This document shows, piece by piece, positions 48,812-54,393 of a stretch of DNA of 54,393 nt (position 1 is the first letter of the stretch; every line of letters begins with the position of its first letter). The position numbers and the translations under genes were made by a program. Origin of the DNA: an uncultured Lachnospiraceae bacterium (GTDB lineage: Bacteria; Bacillota; Clostridia; Lachnospirales; Lachnospiraceae); the NCBI GenBank assembly GCA_947591155.1, contig CANQDA010000025.1, forward strand, positions 1-54,393, read 5' to 3'. Under the pieces are notes generated by a model. The model had not been told where the DNA came from, ran no database searches, and was given only the letters and a program-made list of their open reading frames with translations.

Positions 48812-49627
48812 ATGATCTGGAACAAAGAAAAGAGAAATACATGGAAAAAGGCTGCGGTGCTCGTTATCTTTGCCGCGGCCTTTTTTGCGGGGCGCATGGC
48901 GGCGCGCGTGGAGCGGACGTTTCGGACGTCCACGGCGTCCGCGGAGGGAAACTGGGGACTGAGCTTTCAGCAGGAGGGTGAAAAGCCGGTCGGGAACGCC
49001 AGTTACGAAGAGCTGGCGAAGTACGACGCATGGTACGCGCGGAACACAGACGAGAAGATCATCTATCTGACCTTCGACTGCGGCTATGAGAACGGAAATA
49101 CGCCGAGGATCCTTGAGTCTTTGAAAAAGCACGGCGTCCACGCGACCTTCTTCGCGGTCGGGAATTTCATCAAGGACAATCCGGAGCTTGTGAGGCAGAT
49201 CGTCGCGGAGGGGCACACGGTCGGCAACCACACGATGCACCATCCGGACATGTCAAAAATTTCGGATATGGCCTCGTTCGAGAAGGAGATCAAGGATCTG
49301 GAGGCGGCCTTCAAGGAGGCGACCGGGCAGGAGCTTGCGCGCTATTATCGGCCACCTCAGGGCAAGTACAGCGAGGCAAATCTGAAAATGGCGCAGCAGC
49401 TCGGCTACCAGACTTTTTTCTGGAGTCTTGCCTACGTGGATTGGTATCAGGACAAACAGCCGTCGAAAGAGGAGGCCTTCGACAAGCTGCTCGGCCGTAT
49501 TCATCCGGGCGCTATCGTGCTGCTGCACAACACCTCCTCTACGAACGCCGCGATTCTCGACGAGCTGCTGACGAAGTGGGAGGAGATGGGGTACTGCTTC
49601 GGGACGCTCGGGGAGCTGGAGCGGTGA
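48812..49627 (+). CDS. pdaA: Polysaccharide deacetylase, PdaA-like (muramic delta-lactam)
   Basis: A 271-residue exported enzyme with an N-terminal membrane segment (about 12-30). The NodB deacetylase core has LTFDCGYENG (Asp89 as base), HTVGNHTMHHPDM (metal-binding His pair), YYRPPQGKYSE and the closing PGAIVLLHNTSS. The TFD-x-GYENG and RPPQGKYS versions are those of PdaA, which deacetylates N-acetylmuramic acid on the way to muramic delta-lactam in the spore cortex. GGAGCGG lies upstream of ATG 48812. It follows the GH18 gene in the same direction with a 174-bp gap. A forespore promoter cannot be pinpointed. Confidence 0.9.
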   Translation: MIWNKEKRNTWKKAAVLVIFAAAFFAGRMAARVERTFRTSTASAEGNWGLSFQQEGEKPVGNASYEELAKYDAWYARNTDEKIIYLTFDCGYENGNTPRILESLKKHGVHATFFAVGNFIKDNPELVRQIVAEGHTVGNHTMHHPDMSKISDMASFEKEIKDLEAAFKEATGQELARYYRPPQGKYSEANLKMAQQLGYQTFFWSLAYVDWYQDKQPSKEEAFDKLLGRIHPGAIVLLHNTSSTNAAILDELLTKWEEMGYCFGTLGELER

Positions 49628-49659
49628 AATAAGAGAAATACACACAGAGAAAAACTTCC

Positions 49660-49688
49660 TTGACTCCTATGTACAAATCGATTATATT
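49660..49688 (+). promoter_or_regulatory. Promoter of the RelBE-type module
   Basis: TTGACT (49660-49665), 17-nt spacer, TATATT (49683-49688). Confidence 0.8.
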
Positions 49689-49691
49689 ATA

Positions 49692-49710
49692 TGTAGTACA
49701 ATGTATTACA
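49692..49710. promoter_or_regulatory. Tandem palindromic operator of the toxin-antitoxin operon
   Basis: TGTAGTACA (49692-49700) and TGTATTACA (49702-49710) are two copies of the palindrome TGTAnTACA exactly 10 bp apart, directly at the transcription start. A further TGTACA lies within the promoter spacer (49670-49675). This fits cooperative autorepression by the antitoxin or antitoxin-toxin complex. Confidence 0.6.
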
Positions 49711-49727
49711 GAAAGGAAGGTGATGGC

Positions 49728-49946
49728 ATGAGCTTTTCAATAAGACTTACGAAAGAAGAAAAATTTTTAGCGGAAAGCTATGCAAAGCTGCATTCCTTAT
49801 CTTTGGGAGAGGCATTTAAAAAGGCTCTTTTTGAGAAGATTGAGGATGAGTATGATATTACTGTAGCGAACGATGCCTATCAGGAGTATGTTGAGAACCC
49901 GAAGACATATTCCCATGAAGAAGTGAAGGAGATACTCGGCTTATGA
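49728..49946 (+). CDS. RelB/DUF6290-type antitoxin
   Basis: A 72-residue protein. The N-terminal ribbon-helix-helix-like segment MSFSIRLTKEEKFLAESYAKLHS gives DNA binding; the C-terminal part is acidic and would wrap the toxin. ATG 49728 follows AAGGAAGGTGATGGC; the in-frame upstream ATG at 49701 overlaps the operator. Its end overlaps the toxin gene by 4 bp (ATGA), the standard arrangement. It is AT-rich compared with the upstream chromosome. Confidence 0.88.
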   Translation: MSFSIRLTKEEKFLAESYAKLHSLSLGEAFKKALFEKIEDEYDITVANDAYQEYVENPKTYSHEEVKEILGL

Positions 49947-50215
49947 TCGGTTACCGGGTAGAATATTCGGAACGGGCGGTAAGGGAGCTGAAGAAGCTGG
50001 ATAAATACACCAGACAGATGATCTATTCTTGGATCAGCAAAAATCTTGTAGGCTGTGAAAATCCGCGCGTACAAGGGAAAGCTCTTACGTCGAACCGAAA
50101 GGGACAGTGGCGGTACAGGATCGGCGACTATCGTCTGATCTGTCAAATCGAGGATAAGGCTTTGGTTATCCTTGCGCTGAGCGTCGGGCATCGGAGAGAA
50201 GTGTACAGGAGTTGA
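49943..50215 (+). CDS. RelE-type mRNA interferase toxin
   Basis: A 90-residue ParE/RelE-fold toxin. YRVEYSERAVRELKKLDK at the N-terminus, GQWRYRIGDYRLICQIED with the catalytic-type Arg residues, and C-terminal VLALSVGHRREVY are the RelE signature, indicating ribosome-dependent mRNA cleavage. It overlaps the antitoxin gene by 4 bp. A weak hairpin (about 50338-50362) may terminate the transcript. Between this gene and 50400 nothing else is recognisable. Confidence 0.9.
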   Translation: MIGYRVEYSERAVRELKKLDKYTRQMIYSWISKNLVGCENPRVQGKALTSNRKGQWRYRIGDYRLICQIEDKALVILALSVGHRREVYRS

Positions 50216-50399
50216 GGAAAAGAGAGGAGCACGCGAGCGACAGGAATCCGTCAGTCAAACATCAGCAGGATTGAAAACATCACATGCAGCCCCGCGATTG
50301 CGACGTTGCAGACATTACATTGGGAAAAGGATTAGAGAAAAGGCTTATGATAAGCTTTTATTGAAATATAACACAGTTGAATAACAGATAATAAAAAAT

Positions 50400-50430
50400 A
50401 AACCGGGCGTCTGGAGGCAGAACCCGGTTT
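50400..50430 (-). terminator. Terminator of the XRE regulator gene
   Basis: AAACCGGG (50400-50407) and CCCGGTTT (50423-50430) form an 8-bp stem with a 15-nt loop. Read on the minus strand it is followed by a T-rich tract. Confidence 0.75.
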
Positions 50431-50431
50431 T

Positions 50432-50683
50432 CTATTCGTCATTCTCATCTTCCGGTTGATAATCATTCAATTCCGGAAAATCTAAAAACTCACTCACGGT
50501 CATATTAAAGGTAATCGCTATCTTGTGCAAAGTTTTAATTTGCGGATTCTTGCTGACACCTCTTAGGATATTGTCAATCGTCGACTGCTTCAAACCACTC
50601 ATAGTTGCAAGGCGATTGATAGTTATATTGTGTCGTTTGCAAAGTTGCCGGATTCTGGCAGCAAAGATTTCAGAATATCCCAT
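50432..50683 (-). CDS. XRE/Cro-C1-type helix-turn-helix regulator
   Basis: An 83-residue DNA-binding protein. HTH at about 10-65: ITINRLATMSGLKQSTIDNILRG, then TLHKIAITFNMTVSEFLDFPEL, the common gut-Firmicutes XRE pattern, and an acidic tail. Start at 50683 is chosen because AGGAGC lies 8 nt upstream; an in-frame Met 10 residues earlier is less likely. It is divergent from the secreted C39-like gene, whose promoter carries two near-identical ACCTATATATAG sites; the simplest reading is that this regulator binds them. Confidence 0.88.
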   Translation of the reverse strand: MGYSEIFAARIRQLCKRHNITINRLATMSGLKQSTIDNILRGVSKNPQIKTLHKIAITFNMTVSEFLDFPELNDYQPEDENDE

Positions 50684-50740
50684 AACTATGCTCCTGCTTA
50701 TAAAAGATGTCATTATGATAACAAAGGAAAAAGAATAAAT

Positions 50741-50804
50741 TACCTATATATAGTTGACGAAAAGAAAATAAAAATATATAATATAAAGTACCTATATATA
50801 GGTA
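50741..50804. promoter_or_regulatory. Two palindromic operators flanking the C39-gene promoter
   Basis: TACCTATATATAGGTA (50789-50804) is a perfect 16-bp palindrome just past the -10. TTACCTATATATAG (50740-50753) matches its left 13 bases and abuts the -35. Their centres are 48 bp apart. Occupation of both would block RNA polymerase. The divergent XRE protein is the likely ligand. Confidence 0.65.
50754..50782 (+). promoter_or_regulatory. Promoter of the C39-like secreted protein gene
   Basis: TTGACG (50754-50759), 17-nt spacer, TATAAT (50777-50782), placed between the two operators. Confidence 0.85.
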
Positions 50805-50835
50805 ATTCTACACATAGCAGTAAGGAGGTTTTGGG

Positions 50836-52959
50836 ATGCGAATTAAGAGAAAATGCACCTTATTATTTGCAATTATTTTAGGAATTACGATCGGAAGCTT
50901 TTTTACATCAAATGCGGCTACATTTAACGATATTAATGCGTCGGATGTATTCTTAAAGCAAAGTGAAGGAGATACATGCACGCTAGCGGCGGCTGCAATG
51001 ATGGTAAGGCGCGCTGCTCTTGCAACAGGAAATGCCAATTGGAAGAGTATTACAGAGGCTTCTATGAAGTCAACGGCATGGACAACCGGTGGATTAAGAT
51101 TTGAGTTTTCTTATGCAGGGATATCTGTAGATTGTGTAAAATTGCCTGGGGGTAGTAGTAATACAGCTACATTAATTGATTTATTAAATAAACACCCAGA
51201 AGGTGTTGCTATATGGGACGCGGGGATACCGCATGCAGTCCTTTTAACGGACTATACGAGTGGTAAATTCTACTGTGCTGATCCGGCTAGAAATATTGCA
51301 GCGGGACGAATTCCGATTTCTTCTGCATCTGTTACTATCAGTGGTGCAGATCAGTATTGGTATGTGAAATCGCCAAAAGTAAGTATATCGAATGATACAA
51401 CCAAACCTACAATTACTAACGCAAAAGTAACAAATATTACGAAAAACGGCTATACGGTAACCTGCAATGTATCCGATAATGTTGGAGTTACAAAAGTACT
51501 GATGCCAACATGGACGGTAAATAACGGACAGGATGATTTGCCTCCTGTAGATAAATGGCCTAAAGCAAAAATTAGTGGAAATACAGTCACATACACTGTA
51601 AGTATAGCAGATCATAACAATGAAAGAGGAACTTACGTTACAGATATATATGCTTATGATGCAGCGGGCAATGCGAGCGAGTATGTACGGGTTACAGTAA
51701 ATCTTTCTAATCAATTGCCGACAGGGGAAATTACATATGCAGGACCAAATGAAAAAATGATATCGGCCTATCGTGTTATGGGTACTGCAGTCGATCCTGA
51801 TGATAAAAGTAAAGCGGTAGAAGTAGAGATATATGAATTGGAATCGAATGGTAGGGAGACATTTGCTACTTCCGAGAAAACCGATCCCTCAACACATATA
51901 TTTGAAACGGCTGGAATTATGCCAGAAAAGCAAGGTAATAAAACCATTCGTGTATATGCGTTGGATTGTCAAACTGGGGAAAAGGTATTATTGGGGACAA
52001 AAAGCTTTTACATGAAAACAGTAGCAAAAAAGATAGATATTCCTTTGGATAATGTTAATGTGCAATGTGGAGAAACGCATACTTTAACGATAATTACCGA
52101 CCCAGTAGATGCAGATGAATCTTTTTCAGTATGGTATGATAAAGAGAATGCATTTATAGCGCCTGAGATAAATGGTCATACATTGAAAATTAAGGGTTTG
52201 AAAAAAGGGAAAACTACAATTAAATTAATTGGAGAATGGGCAAGCGATTCTCTTACGGTAAACGTTATAGATCCTATTTGTTCCCATAAGTATATTACAG
52301 TGGTAGAAAAGAAAGCCACTTGTAACACCACTGGATTATCCTATGAGCAGTGTAGTATTTGTGGTGAGAAGAAAGCGGGATCAGAGAAAACGATTCCTGC
52401 GACCGGATATCATATTTATATTAATGTTACTACAATAGAGCCAACCTGCGGAGCTTCAGGACAGCAGTGCGAAAAATGTTCTGTATGCGGAGCAATTAAA
52501 GAAGGGTCTCAAAGTACAATACCAGCTACGGGCATGCACAGATTCGGTGAGTGGAAAATAGTGAAACAGGCAACTGCGACTGAAGAGGGAAGCAAACAGA
52601 GAACCTGTTTCGTTTGCGGGGAAATAGATACAGATGTAGTTGCGAAGCTTGCCGTATCCATGTCGGATAAAATTGGTGGGGAGAAATCTTTAAACGAGAA
52701 GGCGTCAACCGAAACATTAAAGACAGTTACGGTTAAGCTTAATAAAAAGAAAAAGGTAACATTAAAAAAAGGCCAGAAGTTACAAGTAAAAATTAAAGGG
52801 GTATCTAAAAAGAAAAGGGTTACGTTTAAATCTTCTAATAAAAAAGTTGCAATTGTAAGCGCCAAGGGAATTATAAAGGCAAAAAAGGCCGGAAAAACGA
52901 CGATTACTGTGAAGTGTGGAAAGAAGAAAGCAAAAATAACGATAAGAGTTAAAAAGTAA
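50836..52959 (+). CDS. Secreted C39-like cysteine peptidase with GBS Bsp-like, Cys-repeat and BIG2-like domains
   Basis: A 707-residue exported protein. Signal peptide (1-27, ending SNAA); peptidase C39-like domain (about 35-180) with Cys in KQSEGDTCTLAAAAMMV and His in GIPHAVLLTDY; GBS Bsp-like Ig domains (about 190-295 and 300-400); an Ig-like segment (about 405-480); two and a half repeats of a C-x(13)-C-x(5)-C-x2-CG pattern ending IPATG (about 481-610); a Lys-rich BIG2-like C-terminal domain (about 640-707) probably binding the wall. AAGGAGG precedes ATG 50836. No sortase signal is present. Base composition is strongly AT-rich compared with most of the window, suggesting transfer. Substrate unknown. 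Confidence 0.88.
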   Translation: MRIKRKCTLLFAIILGITIGSFFTSNAATFNDINASDVFLKQSEGDTCTLAAAAMMVRRAALATGNANWKSITEASMKSTAWTTGGLRFEFSYAGISVDCVKLPGGSSNTATLIDLLNKHPEGVAIWDAGIPHAVLLTDYTSGKFYCADPARNIAAGRIPISSASVTISGADQYWYVKSPKVSISNDTTKPTITNAKVTNITKNGYTVTCNVSDNVGVTKVLMPTWTVNNGQDDLPPVDKWPKAKISGNTVTYTVSIADHNNERGTYVTDIYAYDAAGNASEYVRVTVNLSNQLPTGEITYAGPNEKMISAYRVMGTAVDPDDKSKAVEVEIYELESNGRETFATSEKTDPSTHIFETAGIMPEKQGNKTIRVYALDCQTGEKVLLGTKSFYMKTVAKKIDIPLDNVNVQCGETHTLTIITDPVDADESFSVWYDKENAFIAPEINGHTLKIKGLKKGKTTIKLIGEWASDSLTVNVIDPICSHKYITVVEKKATCNTTGLSYEQCSICGEKKAGSEKTIPATGYHIYINVTTIEPTCGASGQQCEKCSVCGAIKEGSQSTIPATGMHRFGEWKIVKQATATEEGSKQRTCFVCGEIDTDVVAKLAVSMSDKIGGEKSLNEKASTETLKTVTVKLNKKKKVTLKKGQKLQVKIKGVSKKKRVTFKSSNKKVAIVSAKGIIKAKKAGKTTITVKCGKKKAKITIRVKK

Positions 52960-52966
52960 AAACGCT

Positions 52967-53013
52967 CCCCGGTATGTTTTTGCAATTATATGTGAAAATA
53001 TATCGGGGCATTT
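52967..53013 (+). terminator. Terminator after the C39-like gene
   Basis: CCCCGGTAT (52967-52975) pairs with ATATCGGGG (53000-53008), one wobble, followed by CATTTTG. Confidence 0.6.
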
Positions 53014-53162
53014 TGTCAATATAGTATGTGAAAAAATCAAAAGTAGAGAAGAAATATAATTGTTGTTTGAGGTTTGCCAAGGGAATCCATAGAAAAAATA
53101 CAATTTTTTATATAATAGCTGCTCTCAAAATAAAATTAGAAGTGAAGTGGGATGAATGTTAT

Positions 53163-53522
53163 ATGCGAAATAAACAGGAAAAAAGAATTGCATTAATGAT
53201 GATAGTATTATTCTTGATTGTTCTAGTATCGTTGCTTTTTGTCCATTTTAATGAATATAACGAAATAGATAAAGCTCTTATAGGAAAGTGGGTTGATTCA
53301 AATAATGGAACAATATGGGAATTTAAAAAGAACCAACTTATTTACATTGATGGGGAGCATTGGGGGACTTACAGTACAAAGGATGGTGAACTTGGCTTAA
53401 AATATATGGATCATGCGCAAGAAGAACCAACATATTTGTACCAGTATACTATTAATGACTCCAAACTGTATTGTTACGATTATAGTGAGGATAAAGAAAG
53501 AAATTTTATTAAAATAGAATGA
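53163..53522 (+). CDS. Small membrane-anchored protein, lipocalin-like C-terminal domain
   Basis: A 119-residue protein with an N-terminal membrane anchor (about 10-32) and an extracellular beta-rich domain that begins LIGKWVDSNNGTIWEF and continues YTINDSKLYCYDY, a pattern like the DUF5640-type lipocalin-like proteins of gut Firmicutes. ATG 53163 is chosen for the transmembrane N-terminus; the ribosome site is weak (GTGGGATG). The following gene encodes a related domain. Function unknown. Same AT-rich composition as the C39-like gene. Confidence 0.7.
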   Translation: MRNKQEKRIALMMIVLFLIVLVSLLFVHFNEYNEIDKALIGKWVDSNNGTIWEFKKNQLIYIDGEHWGTYSTKDGELGLKYMDHAQEEPTYLYQYTINDSKLYCYDYSEDKERNFIKIE

Positions 53523-53560
53523 ACACAAAATATATTTTTATGCAGTGTGAGGATTAAAAC

Positions 53561-53875
53561 ATGAAAAAAGTATTATTAATGTTATTATGCATGAGTTTTA
53601 TTTGTTTCTCAACTGGATGTAGTAGCGATAAAGAAAAAATAATAGGTCATTGGGTATGCGAGGCAGATGAGGAGGATTTAATATTTTATAAAAATGGCAT
53701 GGGAGAAATACCCAATTGGAGTGTGGCGTTTGATTGGACTATTAGCGACGGGAGGCTAAAACTGGACTTTGATGGCATATATGGTAGCCATATCTTTGAC
53801 TACACGCTTGAAAAGAAAACTCTGATTTTGAAGTATGACGGTAATCATGTAGACATATACAAAAAGCAAGATTAG
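53561..53875 (+). CDS. Small lipoprotein with lipocalin-like domain
   Basis: A 104-residue lipoprotein with lipobox FSTGC (Cys20) followed by a beta-rich domain starting IIGHWVCEADEEDLIFY. The GxW-(8 to 10)-F pattern parallels the previous protein, so the two may be distant tandem paralogues. It lies 38 bp after that gene. The start codon ATG 53561 lacks a strong Shine-Dalgarno (GTGAGG at 53547-53552). The role is unknown; surface retention of a small binding domain is the simplest reading. Confidence 0.75.
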   Translation: MKKVLLMLLCMSFICFSTGCSSDKEKIIGHWVCEADEEDLIFYKNGMGEIPNWSVAFDWTISDGRLKLDFDGIYGSHIFDYTLEKKTLILKYDGNHVDIYKKQD

Positions 53876-53921
53876 TATGTATATGCTCAGAAAACTGAAA
53901 GCAGTACGAGGGATGGGATAT

Positions 53922-54320
53922 ATGAAAAAGGCAGTAAAAAAATATATACTTGGCTTTATACTTTTAACTCTATTTTGTTCGCTTAGTGTGAAAGCAGAGG
54001 ACGAAAAAACAGGGTTGAATACGGCATATTATACTGTATTAGAAACGTATCTCAAAGCAGCCTCGGGTGGGGATAACAGTATAAATGAAACCTTTTTCAA
54101 GACTTCACCTGGCAGTTCTGTTTTTTTTGCATTGCTTGATATCGATGGAAATGAGATTCAGGAATTATTTTTGGCTAATGATCTGGGAGAAGTCATTGAT
54201 GCATTTACATACAAAGACGGATACACGATACGATTGTTGACAGAAAATATGGGTTACAGGATTTTGGGTTATTTATGTGAAGACGGATTATTGGAAATGA
54301 CCGGATCCTCCGGAGCATGA
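53922..54320 (+). pseudogene. Secreted protein truncated by the terminal repeat
   Basis: 132 residues remain. A signal peptide (about 1-24, ending SVKA) and a domain beginning NTAYYTVLETYLKAASGG with VFFALLDIDGNEIQELFLAN resemble the N-terminal part of longer gut-Firmicutes secreted proteins. The stop codon TGA (54318-54320) lies inside the 77-bp terminal repeat, so the last residues are not native and the original gene was probably longer. GAGGGATGG precedes ATG 53922. An earlier ATG at 53877 would bury the signal peptide. Confidence 0.65.
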
Positions 54321-54393
54321 ACCGCTCCCCGTCAAGTAGACAATCAAAAAAATAAAAATTTTCTGCCATCAGATTTAGGTCTGGTGGCAGTTT
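54317..54393. repeat. Right copy of 77-bp terminal inverted repeat
   Basis: Exact reverse complement of bases 1-77. It contains the terminator hairpin (54363-54390) in reverse orientation and the TGAACCGCTCCCCGTCAAGT end. The first unmatched base is 54316. It cuts the reading frame of the secreted protein at 53922. Confidence 0.85.

Overview
The window looks like one contig from an anaerobic, spore-forming member of the Clostridia, most likely Lachnospiraceae. The reasons are: spoVAD/spoVAE germinant-channel genes; a SleL-like GH18 enzyme next to a PdaA-like deacetylase; an oxygen-sensitive class III ribonucleotide reductase; MecA; a YesN/YesM two-component system; and a very large sortase-anchored surface protein. 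Strong GGAGG ribosome binding sites precede most starts. I cannot name the species. No rRNA, tRNA, CRISPR array or complete transposase gene is visible. The first and last 77 bases are perfect inverted copies of each other, so the sequence begins and ends in the same repeat, probably the 3' end of a mobile element.

Layout. 1-1673: repeat end, then spoVAD and spoVAE; spoVAC is not seen. 1674-9307: a long leader and a 2359-residue adhesin. 9456-12938: a small conserved protein, an iron alcohol dehydrogenase and a class 3 aldehyde dehydrogenase, with a large foldable RNA-like element between the last two. 13092-13857: three small overlapping or abutting genes, the last DUF4160-like. 13847-23206: a sugar regulon in which YesN response regulator, lipoprotein sugar-binding protein and YesM kinase precede a binding protein, double ATPase and two permeases. 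23366-25021: a hipB/hipA-type module. 25125-27809: aspartate kinase and a polytopic membrane protein. 27945-38090: a ten-gene Mrp/Mbh-type cation-proton antiporter operon with four large antiporter subunits and no catalytic module, carrying a second RNA-like element. 38230-46220: L,D-transpeptidase (minus strand), TPR lipoprotein, HflX, NrdR-controlled anaerobic RNR with a fused redoxin domain, and MecA (minus strand). 46937-49627: GH18 enzyme and polysaccharide deacetylase. 49660-54316: an AT-rich accessory stretch with a RelBE-type toxin-antitoxin pair, an XRE regulator divergent from a secreted C39-like protein, and small secreted proteins, the last cut by the terminal repeat.

How the parts work together. 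The YesN-binding protein-YesM block matches the XylFII-LytS-YesN three-component design known from Firmicutes: an extracellular sugar-binding lipoprotein would report to the kinase, and the regulator would switch on the adjacent transporter. The antiporter operon would exchange Na+ or K+ for H+ across the membrane. SpoVAD/E, the GH18 enzyme and the deacetylase belong to spore formation and germination. NrdD supplies deoxynucleotides without oxygen, probably drawing electrons from its own C-terminal redoxin.

Least-explained items: two intergenic multibranched RNA-like elements sharing a GAGCGRAWGCGG-type core; the antiporter cluster with four proton-channel subunits; the NrdD-redoxin fusion without an adjacent nrdG; and the paired operators of the AT-rich island. 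All assignments were made by reading the sequence, without database searches.
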